Source: Mycobacteroides immunogenum (lineage in GTDB: Bacteria > Actinomycetota > Actinomycetes > Mycobacteriales > Mycobacteriaceae). From it: 64,000 nt of DNA. Below, piece by piece: positions 51,064 through 62,300 of the stretch. Numbering within the stretch: position 1 is the first letter of the stretch; each line of letters opens with the position of its first letter. The position numbers and the translations under genes were made by a program. The notes below the pieces were generated by a model. That model saw only the letters and a program-made list of their open reading frames with translations. It had not been told where the DNA came from and ran no database searches. Where the stretch lies: positions 186,001 to 250,000 of the forward strand of contig NZ_CP011530.1 in NCBI RefSeq assembly GCF_001605725.1, read 5' to 3'.

Positions 51064-54000
51064 CTACGGCTTGATGCGGATCTGGTTCGGCTTCCACAGC
51101 CCGCTGTGCACCTGCGAGCCGTACTCGATCTGTGCGGGCTGAGCATCGACGATGGTGTCGAGTTTGCGCAGTGAGCCCCAGTCCCTGCCCCAGTCCTTCG
51201 ATAAGTAGGTGGGCATCACATGGGCCCGCAGCAGCAGATCGGTGATCCCGAGCAGACCACCGTTCTCGCCGTCCTGCCAGGTGTCGGTGTCCTTGCGCTT
51301 TTGGTCGTAGTCCGGGGTGATCCGGAATTCGGGTACCTCGGTGATCCCGTACTGATGCAGCATGGGCTGCTGGCAGGGGAAGACCAGTCCGACGGTCCAG
51401 TCCAGCAGCACCGGCCTGGTGCTACCCACGTACTCCTGCAACGACTTCAGCTCCGGCACCCGGGGCGGCGCGAAGGCCAGCCAGTCGCCCGGAGTCAGCG
51501 AGCCATCAATCGCGACGATCCGCACGGCGGTCGCGGTGTCGGGGATATCCGAACGCGCGAAGCGCAGATTGCGCCACGACGGCGCGGGCCCCAGGTCATA
51601 CGGTGTCAGGCGTCCCGTCGGGGTGAACGTGCCGTCCGGACCGGCTGTGCCGTATTCCAATTGCAGGGTCTGTCCGGTCAGCTCGCCCTTCACGTTCTTG
51701 GCGGCGATGGTGCCCGCGGCCGTCACCACGACGAGCGGATGGGCGCCGTCGCGTGCGGGCAGCCGGTACCAGTCGGAGGTCACCTTGGCCTGCTGCTGCG
51801 GGCCGACGCGGTACGAGCCCACGATCGGGACTCGTGCCGGATCGAGCCCGTAGGGCAGCCGCACCGGGGAGCCGTTGATACCCGGAGTTGGGTAGCGGTC
51901 CTTGGAGTCCCAGTCGTAGTCGGTTCCGGGTCGTGAGTCGTTCATCCGGATGGATTCGGCGACGATCTTGTCCGGCACCCCGTCTGCGGTGAAGCCGGAA
52001 GGATCGAGGCCGCCCAGCGGTCCCAGCGCGCCGGCGGGTCCGCCGATGGCGGATAGGAAACCGGCGTTGGCATCGGGCTCGACCAGAACGTCATCGGCCA
52101 GCCCACACCCACCCGCGAGCTCGCGGATGTTGGCCCAGCCGTTGGAGTACGACGGGTATTGGCGGACAACGCCGATCGCCAGCTGGCAGATGGAGGTGAG
52201 CACCATGAACCCGGCGGCCCAGGCCACCGGCGCCGAGGTGATGGACTTGGTGATCCGGTTGTCTGCGTGTCGCGGCGAGAAATGCAGCCAGGCCGCGTAG
52301 CCGACGGCAAGGGCAAACAGTGCGAAAAAGATTGTGCTGACGCTTATTCCGGCGACCTTGGGCATGCTGCTGTTGAACGGAATGCCAAAACTGGAGACGT
52401 ACCACCAGCCGGCGGCACTGGCCCAGCTCAGGGCCAGCACAAAGAGCACCGTCGCCACCACCGCCATCCGGTTGCGGCTCCAGCGCAACACCTGTGGCGA
52501 GACCAGCACCGTGGCCAGGGCCGCCACGGCGGCGCCCAAGGCGGCGAAGAGCCCGAAGTGGTGCACCCACTTCGTCGGCGCGAACATCAGGAAGAAGATG
52601 GTGCCGAAGACCACGCCCAACACGCGCCAGGCCGGCCCACGGGCGACACCGGGAACGCGCTTGCGGCGCAACAGGATGAACATCGAGATGAACAGGCACG
52701 CCGCGATCAGCAGGAAGCCGAAACGCCGGGATACCGAACCGTCGACCGTCGGCAGGAACATGTAGTAGTACCGCAGGTTATCGGTGTACCACGCCTGCGA
52801 CGGGCCGATGGCGGTGCGAATTCTGGTCGCCTCGAACACCGTTGCCAGCGTTTGATCGGAGAACACCACGGGCAGGATGACGGTTCCGGCGGCCAGCATC
52901 GGTGCCACCAGCGGCCAGGTACCCACCTGACGGTGCTTGGTCACGATGATCCGCAGAATGGGGCGGCCACCGGCGAGCAGCGCCGCGACGGCGATCAGGC
53001 CGGTCGGCTGAATCCCGAGGGTGAAGGCCGCGGTGATGGTGGCCAGTGCGGCGGGGGTCAGCCGGCGCGAGGTGATGGCGCGCTCGATGAGCACCCAGGT
53101 GATCAGCGAGCCGACGGCGATCTGTCCTTCGGGGCGCAGACCGTTGTTGAACGGGAACCAGGACGCCAGCAGTACAAAGCCGGCCGCCCATGCTGCGGGC
53201 TTACTGCGTGCGACGGCAGGCCCCAAGCGGGGCAACACTTCCCGGCTGATCAACAGCCAGCAGACCAGTGAGGCGACCAGGTCGGGCAGCCGGATCCACA
53301 GGCTGATGTCACTGACCTTGGTCATGATGGCGAGCAGGTTGTAATACCAGCCGAAGGGGTCTTCCGGGCTGCCGAACCAGCGGAAGTAGTTGGCCATGTA
53401 GCCGGCGTGCTCGGCGGTACGTGCCATGCCCATCTGGTAGCCGTCGTCCGACGAACCGGCACCTATCACGTACCAGAGCACCAGGGCACTCATGATGACG
53501 GTGTCGGTCAGATCGAAACGGCGCCAGCGGGTCGGAATGACGCGCCGCATGCGGTGACCATCGGTCTGGTCGATCCGCCACAGCGCGATCAGCGCGATGA
53601 TGGTGGAGATGATGGCGCCCACCATCGCGGCGAGCTTGAGAAGCGTTGGACTGGAAGAAAATCGGGTGTCGACATGGGCGGTGAGGCTCAGTCCGGCGGG
53701 GGCGGGGCCGCTGAGCTGGGTGAAGACCCCGACAATCTGCGGGCGCAGATTGGGGTCGGGGAATCCGCTACGCAGATCGGCGGACTTGTCGGCCCCATCA
53801 CCGTGCAGCCCCTCGAACGTCGCGAAGGTGCCCTTGTCCGACGACGTGATGACGATCCGCCGACAGTCGGGCGAGGCCACCTTGGTGCGTGGAACACTCG
53901 CGATGACCACATTGCGGTCGGTGATATCGAGGCGTTCCTTGGAGACCCGGACGAAAAGGCTTTGTAGCGCTGCCTCTTTACCTTCGGGGGGTGCGGTGCC

Positions 54001-54276
54001 CAGGATGACCGCGCCGTCTGCCGGTGCGGAGTTCACCACCGAGCACGGCACGATCACCGTCATGTCCATCGGCGTCTGGGAAATCAGCGGCGCGGTGACG
54101 TTGTACAGCCGGCCCTGCTGGGGCCAGTCGAGGGTCGCGGTGGAGACCTTGACCGGCAGCAGCGGGATGGAGACGCTCAGCACAAATCCGAGCAGGCCGA
54201 AAACGGTTGCCGTCCAGCGCGCGATGTACAGCTTGCGGGCCTCGGGTGAGGTGTCTGTCACGGAATTCTCTGTCAT
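51064..54276 (-). CDS. embB: Arabinosyltransferase EmbB
   Basis: 1070 residues. It extends the arabinan of arabinogalactan from decaprenylphosphoryl-arabinose on the outer membrane face; the main ethambutol target. GT-C fold: membrane helices from about 20-40 and 215 to 680, and a C-terminal carbohydrate-binding region from about 700. The first outer loop has [18 protein letters not shown], with the catalytic Asp pair and the ethambutol site. Residues 281-284 are Q-M-G-M, where M. tuberculosis EmbB has I-L-G-M (303-306). Starts 4 bases inside embA (coupled). Ends about 90 bases from the monooxygenase start. Confidence 0.97.
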   Translation of the reverse strand: MTENSVTDTSPEARKLYIARWTATVFGLLGFVLSVSIPLLPVKVSTATLDWPQQGRLYNVTAPLISQTPMDMTVIVPCSVVNSAPADGAVILGTAPPEGKEAALQSLFVRVSKERLDITDRNVVIASVPRTKVASPDCRRIVITSSDKGTFATFEGLHGDGADKSADLRSGFPDPNLRPQIVGVFTQLSGPAPAGLSLTAHVDTRFSSSPTLLKLAAMVGAIISTIIALIALWRIDQTDGHRMRRVIPTRWRRFDLTDTVIMSALVLWYVIGAGSSDDGYQMGMARTAEHAGYMANYFRWFGSPEDPFGWYYNLLAIMTKVSDISLWIRLPDLVASLVCWLLISREVLPRLGPAVARSKPAAWAAGFVLLASWFPFNNGLRPEGQIAVGSLITWVLIERAITSRRLTPAALATITAAFTLGIQPTGLIAVAALLAGGRPILRIIVTKHRQVGTWPLVAPMLAAGTVILPVVFSDQTLATVFEATRIRTAIGPSQAWYTDNLRYYYMFLPTVDGSVSRRFGFLLIAACLFISMFILLRRKRVPGVARGPAWRVLGVVFGTIFFLMFAPTKWVHHFGLFAALGAAVAALATVLVSPQVLRWSRNRMAVVATVLFVLALSWASAAGWWYVSSFGIPFNSSMPKVAGISVSTIFFALFALAVGYAAWLHFSPRHADNRITKSITSAPVAWAAGFMVLTSICQLAIGVVRQYPSYSNGWANIRELAGGCGLADDVLVEPDANAGFLSAIGGPAGALGPLGGLDPSGFTADGVPDKIVAESIRMNDSRPGTDYDWDSKDRYPTPGINGSPVRLPYGLDPARVPIVGSYRVGPQQQAKVTSDWYRLPARDGAHPLVVVTAAGTIAAKNVKGELTGQTLQLEYGTAGPDGTFTPTGRLTPYDLGPAPSWRNLRFARSDIPDTATAVRIVAIDGSLTPGDWLAFAPPRVPELKSLQEYVGSTRPVLLDWTVGLVFPCQQPMLHQYGITEVPEFRITPDYDQKRKDTDTWQDGENGGLLGITDLLLRAHVMPTYLSKDWGRDWGSLRKLDTIVDAQPAQIEYGSQVHSGLWKPNQIRIKP

Positions 54277-57200
54277 GGCAGGGCTCGAATCGGTCCTTTA
54301 CGGGTCCAGCCGTTCACGACGACAGTGCCCTCGGTGAGTTGTGCGTTGGGTGCCAGATTCGGAGCCACGATGGGCTCGTACTTCTCGATCGAGCCCCAGT
54401 CGCGGTACCAGTCGTTGCGCAGATATGTGGGCACCGAAGAGGTGCGCAACAGTGCGGTGGTGAACATGAACGGTCCACCGTCCTCGGCCGACATCCACAT
54501 GTTCGAGGAGGTGGCCACCTGCTTGTGCTCGGGCATCACCCGGAACTTGGGCAGTTCGGCCAACCCGAGGCGCTCGCTGAAGGGCCGTTGGCAGGGGAAG
54601 TTCTGTGCCACAGCCATATCCAGTAGTACCGGGGTGTCGGAGCCGAGTAGGTCCTGCGCGGTCTTCAGGGTCGGCACCCGCGGTGGGGTGAACGCCAGCC
54701 ACTGGTCACTGGACAGGTTCGGATCATCGGCGACGATGCGGACGGCATTGGCCCCGGGCGGTGCGGTCTTGGTGGGGAACCTGAGGTTTCGCCACACCGT
54801 TTGTGGCCCAATGTCAATGGGGTAGTCCTGGCGGAGCGGCTTGAACCCGCCGGGGCTCTGCGGATCGTGGACACCCCATTCCAGCTTGAGCTGCTGGCCG
54901 TAGTTGATCTCGGGGCTGAAGGTGCCGTCCTGCTGGAACGACCAGATGGCACCCGCCGCCGAGATCACCACCAGTGGGCGATCGGGGCTGGGCGGGGGAA
55001 GCTCGTACCAGGACGATTTGAGGTGTGCGGCAATGGTGTTCTCGCCGTAGCTGCCCATCACCGGGGTACGGGCCGGGTCCAGCCCGAACGGCAGCAGCAT
55101 GCTGGAGCCGTTGATGCCGGTGGGGCCGACCCCGCCGGTGGTTCCGGCCGCGTCGCTGACCTCCATGATCGGTGCGTTCGGCGAGGCGTCGGAATTCACC
55201 AGACCGGGCTTGCCGACGACGGGCAGGGACGTCATGCCGATGCGTACCCCGTCCGGGACGAAGCCGACGGGATCAATGCCTCCGAGTGGGCCGTACTTAC
55301 CTGCCTGCTGTCCCGGAACCGGTTGCAGCAGACCCTCGTTGGCGTCGGGTTCCACCAGCACGTCGCGCGCCATGGCGCAGGGATCGCTGCCGGTGAGCGC
55401 CAACAGGTTGGCCTTGCCGGTGGTGTAGGAATCGCTGCGTGCGTAGACGCCCTTGGCCATCGAGGTGACCTCGAGAATCACCATGATGGCGGCGACGATC
55501 ATCAGCGGGGTGGAGGCCAGGAGGCGGTTGCGGCGGGTGTTCTCGACCTCGGTGTGCCCGGCGTAGTCCAGGCGGAAGTGCAGCCAGCCGGCGATCAGCG
55601 CGGTGACGACAGAGAGCGCCAGGAACATGTTGGTCACCGGGTGGCTGGCGATCACCGGTTGCTTGTCGAACCACGGCACGCCGTAGTTGCCCACGTAGAA
55701 CCAGCCGTTGATGCCCGAGGTCGCCCAAGCCAGGATGAACAGCAGCGCGGTCACGTACAACGCCAGGTTGCGCCGTGAGTGCAGCCCGACGCGGGCGAAG
55801 GTGAATGCCGCGACCGCCCCGAGTGCACCGGCCAGCCCGGCGAAGATGCCGAATTGGATGGCCCACTTGGTGGGGGTGAAGGTGAGCAGCAGCAGCCCGA
55901 TCGCGGTGCTGCCGAGCAGGCGCCACACCGGCCCGCTGGCCAGTCCCGGCAGTACCCCGCGGCGCAGCAGTACCGCGAGCGTGCCGAAGAGGCAGAGCAG
56001 CAGGATGAAGACCGCGATGCGACGGGTCAGCGAGCCGTCGACATTGGATTCGACGGTCAGGAAGTAGTACCGCAGAAATTCCTGGTACCAGGCGATCGTC
56101 GGGCCGACCACATATTTGATGCGCGCGGATTCGGCGACGGTGGCCAGGGTCTGGTCCCGGAAGGTGAAGGCGAGGACTCCGGCGACCGAGGCCGCCAAGA
56201 CGGCGATCGGGGTGAAGCGTCCGTATCGCGCCCGGCGCACCGCGACCACGCGGGCGATGGCGCGCCCGCCGGCCAGCAGCGGTCCCAGCGCGATGAGGCC
56301 TTGTGGCGCGACCGTGGCGGCCAGGAGAGCCACCACGATGGCCAGTGCGGCGGGGGACAGGCGGCGGGTGGCGATGGAGCGCTCCACCAGGGTCCAGGTG
56401 AGGACGGTGCCGAACACGATGATGGGCTCGGGCCGCAGTCCGTTGTTGAACGGGAGCCAGGCGGTGAGGAAGACCAGTGCGGCGGTCCATACGGCGGTGC
56501 GGCTGGCGGCGAGTTGCTCGCCCAGTCGCGGCAGCATCTTCTTACGCAGGATGTACCAGGTGCCGATGCCGGCCAGGGTGGCGGGCAACCGCATCCACAC
56601 GCCGACCGTGCTCACCTGCGTGAGCCAGCTCAAAAGTGTTGCGTACCAATCGAATGGGGATGCGGTGGCGCCGAAGTAACGGTAGTACTCGGCGACGTAC
56701 CCGGCCTGATGGGCCACGCGTGCCTCGACCAGGACATTGCCGTCGTCGGAGGTGATGGCACCGATGACATGCCAAAGCAGAAGTGTGCCAACGACTCCGA
56801 TATCGGCGACGCCATTGGTCAGCAGCGCGGCGCGCCCCGGTAGGCGGAAGGATCGTTTGGGGAGCTTGCGCCCGCTGCGCTCCAGCACGGCCAGCGCGGC
56901 GATCGAGATGGCCACCGCGGCAATGCCGAGCACCATGGCCGCGAGCTTCGCAGTGGTCGGGCTGCTGATGAACCTGGTGTCGACGACGACGTGGGCGGTC
57001 GGTCCGCCTGCCGCGGGCACCTTGAGATCGGTGAACAGGCCAGTAATTTGAGGCTTGTTCTCGATGGCCAGAGTTCCGTTGGCATTGGGTAACCCGGCGA
57101 AGTTGGCGCCCACACCGCCGGCATTGGCCCAGATATCCAGGGAGCTGCAGCCGCCGGATTCCACCGCCTTGCGGGGTGCGACGGTCGCCACGTTATCGCG

Positions 57201-57599
57201 AAAGGCGACGACCACCAGGTCGGCGGTGGCGCGGACGAATAACGCGTGCCGGCTTGCCTCGAAGCCGCCGTCGGGACTGGTGGACAGCACCACGCCGCCG
57301 CTGGCGGGCAGAGTCGCGATGGCTGTGCACGGAATGTGTGCCTCGAAGGACAGCGGGGCGCCCGATACCAACGGCGCCGTGATGCTGGTGATGTTCCCGT
57401 CGGCATTGACCCCTTGGGGCCAGTTGATATCGACGGTGGACTGACGGACCGGCAGCAGGGGAACAAGCACGCATAGCAGCACACCGATAGTGGCCGCGGC
57501 CAGAGAAATCAGACGTGCCCGTTGGGCTGTACCTGCTGTCGCGGACTGTGAAAGCTGCGAAGGCACGAGGGCGATGGTATGTGACGAAGCTTCCCGCAC
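54273..57599 (-). CDS. embA: Arabinosyltransferase EmbA
   Basis: 1108 residues. Partner of EmbB in forming the terminal hexaarabinofuranosyl motif of arabinogalactan. Same layout as EmbB: N-terminal helix ending [14 protein letters not shown], jelly-roll outer domain, the loop [18 protein letters not shown] with the Asp pair, multi-helix core with [13 protein letters not shown], and a C-terminal binding domain starting near [25 protein letters not shown]. The start is GTG at 57599 or GTG at 57566; neither has a good ribosome site. Unlike in M. tuberculosis, embC does not lie just upstream; 1.7 kb with an opposing gene intervenes. Confidence 0.97.
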   Translation of the reverse strand: MREASSHTIALVPSQLSQSATAGTAQRARLISLAAATIGVLLCVLVPLLPVRQSTVDINWPQGVNADGNITSITAPLVSGAPLSFEAHIPCTAIATLPASGGVVLSTSPDGGFEASRHALFVRATADLVVVAFRDNVATVAPRKAVESGGCSSLDIWANAGGVGANFAGLPNANGTLAIENKPQITGLFTDLKVPAAGGPTAHVVVDTRFISSPTTAKLAAMVLGIAAVAISIAALAVLERSGRKLPKRSFRLPGRAALLTNGVADIGVVGTLLLWHVIGAITSDDGNVLVEARVAHQAGYVAEYYRYFGATASPFDWYATLLSWLTQVSTVGVWMRLPATLAGIGTWYILRKKMLPRLGEQLAASRTAVWTAALVFLTAWLPFNNGLRPEPIIVFGTVLTWTLVERSIATRRLSPAALAIVVALLAATVAPQGLIALGPLLAGGRAIARVVAVRRARYGRFTPIAVLAASVAGVLAFTFRDQTLATVAESARIKYVVGPTIAWYQEFLRYYFLTVESNVDGSLTRRIAVFILLLCLFGTLAVLLRRGVLPGLASGPVWRLLGSTAIGLLLLTFTPTKWAIQFGIFAGLAGALGAVAAFTFARVGLHSRRNLALYVTALLFILAWATSGINGWFYVGNYGVPWFDKQPVIASHPVTNMFLALSVVTALIAGWLHFRLDYAGHTEVENTRRNRLLASTPLMIVAAIMVILEVTSMAKGVYARSDSYTTGKANLLALTGSDPCAMARDVLVEPDANEGLLQPVPGQQAGKYGPLGGIDPVGFVPDGVRIGMTSLPVVGKPGLVNSDASPNAPIMEVSDAAGTTGGVGPTGINGSSMLLPFGLDPARTPVMGSYGENTIAAHLKSSWYELPPPSPDRPLVVISAAGAIWSFQQDGTFSPEINYGQQLKLEWGVHDPQSPGGFKPLRQDYPIDIGPQTVWRNLRFPTKTAPPGANAVRIVADDPNLSSDQWLAFTPPRVPTLKTAQDLLGSDTPVLLDMAVAQNFPCQRPFSERLGLAELPKFRVMPEHKQVATSSNMWMSAEDGGPFMFTTALLRTSSVPTYLRNDWYRDWGSIEKYEPIVAPNLAPNAQLTEGTVVVNGWTRKGPIRALP

Positions 57600-57645
57600 C
57601 GGAACGCAGCGCGCTCGGTTGGCCGGATTGAGACCTCAAAAACCC

Positions 57646-57735
57646 GATACCTATTGATACCTCGATTAAAGTATCGAAAAGTATCCGCCGTGTCGGACCC
57701 GTCTGATACCTATTGATACAAGTCGAAGAAGTATC
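57646..57735. repeat. GATAC/GTATC motif array between embA and the ATPase gene
   Basis: Seven pentamers occur in 90 bases. GATAC is at 57646 and 57656, GTATC at 57671 and 57681, GATAC at 57705 and 57715, GTATC at 57731. The first four form a symmetric block GATAC-N5-GATAC-N10-GTATC-N5-GTATC. The second block repeats it about 60 bases on (the 15-mer GATACCTATTGATAC is identical in both), but its last pentamer is missing. The array ends 15 bases before the ATPase ATG and starts 47 bases before the embA GTG, so it can control both genes. Confidence 0.85.
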
Positions 57736-57750
57736 ACGTGAGGATCCGGC

Positions 57751-58917
57751 ATGCAGCCCAGCCCGTACACGCCAGGCCAGGTGGCGCGGGAGGTCGTCGG
57801 CCGCGCCGAACAGCTCGCGGAGATCGGCGAGCGGCTGATGTACATGGCGGAGCTGGGGCGGCTGATCGGGCGCATCCGTGTCGATACCGGTCCACGCGGT
57901 GTGGGAAAGACCTCACTGCTGCGTGAGGTCCAGCGTGAGGCCGAGGCGCGCGGCGTGGTGACGGTGTGGGTCACGGCAGGTGGCGACGAGCCGCTCGTGG
58001 CGGCGATCGCCGCCCAGATTCGTGGCCGCACCGCGGGGTGGAAGAAGAAGTCGCGCGGCCGGCTATTGCGGGCCGTCGATCAGGTGAGCATCACCGCCGG
58101 GGTACCCGGAGTCGCTCAGGTCGGTGCGACGGTCAAACCGTCGCAGTCCACCGACGGATCGGCGGGCGAGCCGTCGTTCAAGGAATTGATCCTCGAGACC
58201 GTCAAGGCGGCGCGCGAGGAGGGGCATCGGGGCCTGGTGCTGTTGATCGACGAGGTCCAGGACGCCGATAGGCAGGGGCTGCGCACGCTAGCTGTCACCT
58301 GGCAGGACCTGCAGGCCGAAGCGGATACGCTGCCCGCCGGGGTGTTCGCGGCCGGCCTGCCGCAGACGCCGGAGATCATCAGTGCGGCAGCCACATTCAG
58401 TGAGCGGTTCGCCTATCGCACCTTGCACCGGCTCGGTCCCGACGCGTCTCGGGTCGCGCTCGTCAAACCCGCCGGTCAGGTTGGTGTGGACTGGGACCCG
58501 GACGCTCTCGAAGCGGTGATCGCGCAGACCAACGGATATCCGCACACGCTGCAGCTATATGCCGACGCCGCCTGGGCGCGCGCCGGATATCCGGATCCGG
58601 GCGGCCGGATTCGAACGTCCGATGTGGAGCATGCCGCCCGGCAGGTCGCCGAGGATATGGACGCGCTTTTTCGCGCACGCTGGAACAACGCCACCCCGGT
58701 GCAGCGGCGATTCATGTCTGCGATGGCGCAGTCGTTGACCGCTGACCGGGTGGCCAGCCGGTCCGATATCGCGACCGTGATGGGGCGGGATTCGCGAGCG
58801 ATCAGTGCCGCCCGTGCCGGGCTCATCGACAAGGGACTCATCGCCGTCGCCGGTCATGGTCTGCTGGAGTTCAGCATCCCCGGCTTCGCGGAATTCGTTC
58901 ACGCACAGGACGACTAA
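57751..58917 (+). CDS. AAA/ORC-like ATPase with C-terminal winged helix, inserted in the emb cluster
   Basis: 388 residues. An N-terminal segment with VGRAEQLAEIGERL leads to Walker A TGPRGVGKTSLL (about 47-58) and Walker B LVLLIDEVQDAD (about 165-176); a sensor-type Arg/Asn region follows. The last 90 residues have SRSDIATVMGRDSRAISAARAGLIDKGLI, a winged helix like those in Orc1/Cdc6-type and STAND-type ATPases. Such proteins may bind DNA. The start has GAGGA upstream. It is read against the emb genes. The 90-base motif array directly before it could be its own binding site. Function unknown. Confidence 0.85.
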   Translation: MQPSPYTPGQVAREVVGRAEQLAEIGERLMYMAELGRLIGRIRVDTGPRGVGKTSLLREVQREAEARGVVTVWVTAGGDEPLVAAIAAQIRGRTAGWKKKSRGRLLRAVDQVSITAGVPGVAQVGATVKPSQSTDGSAGEPSFKELILETVKAAREEGHRGLVLLIDEVQDADRQGLRTLAVTWQDLQAEADTLPAGVFAAGLPQTPEIISAAATFSERFAYRTLHRLGPDASRVALVKPAGQVGVDWDPDALEAVIAQTNGYPHTLQLYADAAWARAGYPDPGGRIRTSDVEHAARQVAEDMDALFRARWNNATPVQRRFMSAMAQSLTADRVASRSDIATVMGRDSRAISAARAGLIDKGLIAVAGHGLLEFSIPGFAEFVHAQDD

Positions 58918-59006
58918 CCGCCTCGTGACTAGCCGCCCCATCGACACGCCGTATCCTGCGTTTCGCACCCGAGAAACGCGTCAGAAACCGTAGTCTCGGC
59001 GCCCGA

Positions 59007-59189
59007 TCAGTCGTTGTGCGGCGACTTCTCCCGGACCGCTCCCGAGCGTTCGCATTTCGGATCGACCTTGACCGGGTGGTGCGGACAGGGCTCGTCGTCC
59101 GCTGGTTTCGCGTGGCTGGGAAACGCTGTCAGCAGGTATGACGCCAGGGATGCGGTGACCAGAAACTGCCAGGCGATTTGTCGCAACAC
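59007..59189 (-). CDS. Small putative exported peptide between embC and embA
   Basis: About 60 residues if started at the GTG at 59187-59189, which has AAGGAAGG 8 bases upstream. The N terminus VLRQIAWQFLVTASLASYLL is hydrophobic with one Arg, and LTAFPSHAKPADDEP looks like a signal-peptide end. The rest is polar with two Cys (EPCPHHPVKVDPKCERSG). A TTG start at 59225 or GTG at 59198 are alternatives. It lies 121 bases after the embC stop on the same strand and could be on the emb transcript. No family is recognised. Confidence 0.45.
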   Translation of the reverse strand: MLRQIAWQFLVTASLASYLLTAFPSHAKPADDEPCPHHPVKVDPKCERSGAVREKSPHND

Positions 59190-59310
59190 GGGCCGCACCT
59201 TCCTTGGGGATGTCTTTACTGACAACTCCCATTGAAGGCGGCGGGCGTGTTACTGGGTTCCGATAAATTGCCAGTTTTTATCGCAAATCAGCCAAGCGTC
59301 GAGGGGTGGG

Positions 59311-62300
59311 TCAACGGCTCTTGCGCAGCGGTCCTGGTGTCCAGAGTCCGCTGTGTACGGCCGTGCCGAGCTGCAGCTGCGCCTCGGTCGCGTTTCGGTA
59401 GTACGGCGTGAACCGCTGCAGGGCACCCCAATCGCGGAACCAGTCGTTCTGCAGATAGGTGGGCACGGGGGTGGCCTTCAACAGCAGTTCGGTGATGCCC
59501 AGCGGGCCTCCGCCCAGGTAGTCCATCACCGGCGAGTTGGCTTCCGCGCCGAAGCGATCGGGCAGGATGCGCCACTTCGGTATCTCGATGACCCCGTTCT
59601 TGTGATCGAACGGACGCTGGCATGGGAAGGCGAGCCCCACCAGCCAATCCAGGAATACCGGGTCGGAGCCGACGACTGCTTGTAGTGAGCGCAGTGACGG
59701 TACCCGCGGCGGGGTGATCGCCACCCAGTGCTGCGGCGCCAGGTCGTCATCGGTGACCAGCAGCCGGATGCGAGTGGCCTGTGTCGGGATGGCGTCGCGC
59801 GACATCCGCAGGTTCCGCCAAGCCGGAGAAGGCCCTAGGTCAGCAAAGGAGATGGCGCCCAAGACCTTTCCGTCCTCGCCGGCGAACTGCACCTGCAGCT
59901 CGACCGGGTCGAACCGGCCCGCGGCCGCCAGTACCAGCAGCGGTTTGGTGGCGTCCTTGGGAGGCAGCCGGTACCACGCCGACAGCAGCCGGGCCGAGCG
60001 CTGCGGCCCCACCTGATAGCTACCCATGACCGGTGTGGTCTCGGGTTTCAGGTCGAAGGGCAGACGGGCGCGCGAGCCGTTGACACCCGCGGCAATGGTG
60101 GTGCCGCCCTCGGTGTCCTGACTGCCGTTGGCATTGCCGCTTTTGTCGCGCTCGACGAAGCTGTCGGAGTTCTGCGGGTTGTTCTCCTCATCGGCCGACA
60201 CATCGGACGGAATTCCGTTGGGGTCGAACATGATGTTGGTGTCCGCGGCCAGCGCTTGCCCAATCGGGGCATCGATGGGTTGCAGCATGCCGGCGTTGGG
60301 GTCCTCTTCGACCAGGACGTCGTTGGCCAATCCGCAGCCGTTCCCGCGCAGCGCGTCGAGGTTGGAACGTCCGACCGACCAGGCGGGGTACTGGTTGATC
60401 ATGCCTGCGGTCAGGGAGAAGATCGACCAAATCACCACGATCCAGGTGCCCACGGCCAGCGGAGATTCCGCGATACGTGCCAGCACCGGATGCACGGGCG
60501 TGCGGCCCGGGTGGTCGCGGCCCGTGAAATGCATCCATGCCGCAGCCAGGATGGCGAGAACCGAGAGCCCGAAGAACACGGTGCTGATACCGAAGTGCCA
60601 CTGCGGGAAGGAATTTGACCATGGTACGCCGAAGTTTGAGACGTACCACCAGCCGTTCACGCTGGAGAACGACAGCGACAGCACGAACAACACGATCGCG
60701 GCGTAGAGCGTGCGGTTACGCGGCGAGCGCATGGCCGCGGCGGTTACCGCCACCGCCGCCAGCGCGCCCAGCGACCCGGCGAGACCGGCGAACACGCCGA
60801 AGTGGTGGGTCCACTTGGTGGGGGTGAACATGATGGCGACGAACGAGATCAGGGTGATACCGATGATCCGCCGGCTGGGCCCGCTGGCGGTGCCGGGGAT
60901 CTTGTTCTTGCGCAAGGTCATTGCCACGGCCACACCGAGGGCGATGATCAGGGCCAGCACCGGGAATCGGCGTGAGATGGCGCCGTCGGTGGTGGGCAGG
61001 AACAGTCGTTCGTACCTGACGTGCTCATCGAACCAGTTCAGCGACGGGCCGACGGCGGACTTGAGGGCGTTGGCCTGGATCTCGCCGATCAGCGTCTGAT
61101 CGCGGAAGATGACGACCAGCGTCACCAGTCCGGCGGCCAGGATCGGTGCCAGCAGGGCCGCATAGCCGAAGCGTTTCGCACGCTTGGACACGATGGTGCG
61201 CAGCGGCCCGATGGCGACCAGCAGTGCGCCGATGGATGCGATACCGGTCGGCCCGGAGAACAGGGTGAGTGCACCGATGATGCACGCGGCCGCGGCGGGG
61301 AGTAACCGGTTGGTGGCGATGGATCGTTCGACCGAGCACCACGTCAGCAGGATGCCCAGCGCGATGATCGGTTCGGGCCGCAGGCCGTTGTTGAACGGCA
61401 GCCAGAACGCCAGGAACATGGCCGCCGCGGTCCAGGGCACCACCGGGTTGGTGCGGGCGGCGTGGCCCAGCCGGGGAATGACCTCGCGGCTGATGACCGC
61501 CCAGCACAGGAGTCCCATGGCCAGGGTGGGCAGCCGCATCCAGACGCTGGCCGTGCTGACATGCGCCCAGATGGTCAGCAGGTCGTAATACCAGCCGAAC
61601 GGCGACTCGGGTGTGCCGAACCAGCGGTAGTAGTTGGCCATGTAGCCCGAGTGCTCGGCGACGCGGGCCATGGTGAGGATGTAGCCGTCGTCGGAGGTAT
61701 TGGCGCCGACGAAATGCCACCAGACCAGCACCGCCCCGACGAGCGCGTCGAGCGGGCGGGGCTTCCACCAGCCCTCGGGCATGAAGCGCTTGTGCCGTCG
61801 CCCGTCGGCCGTGTCCAGGGTGTGCAGCGCGACCAGTGAGATGGCGGTCAGCAGGACGCCCAGGATCATCGCGATGAACTTGAGGACGGTGGGCGAGCTG
61901 CTATAGCGGGTGTCGATGGTGGCCGAGAGCTTCAGGCCCTCGGGGGCGGGTCCGGACAGGTCGGTGAAGATGCCCACGATCTGCGGCCGGAAGTCATAGC
62001 CGCCCCGCTCACCGGCACGGGGCTGCCCGGGCCTGGCGTCCTTGGGGCCTTGGGTGAGGCCGACGAAGGTGCCGGTCACCTTGTCCGAGTGCGCGCTCAC
62101 CTCGAGTCGCTGGCAATTGGGGCCCAGAACTTCGGAGAAGGGCGCCGAGACCACCGGCACGTTGCGCACGATCACCACGAGGTCGCCGCCGCTGCGCTGG
62201 ATCAGCATGCCGCGGTCCACCGCGTTGGGCGCCTGCTTGGGCACGGTGGACAGCAGCACGTTGTTGTGCCCGTCGAGCCCCCTGGCCGCCGCGCAGGGCA

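Noticed and set aside
57600..59310. A mobile element as the source of the emb insertion
   Set aside because: No transposase, integrase, terminal inverted repeats or target duplication was seen; base use is like the surroundings.
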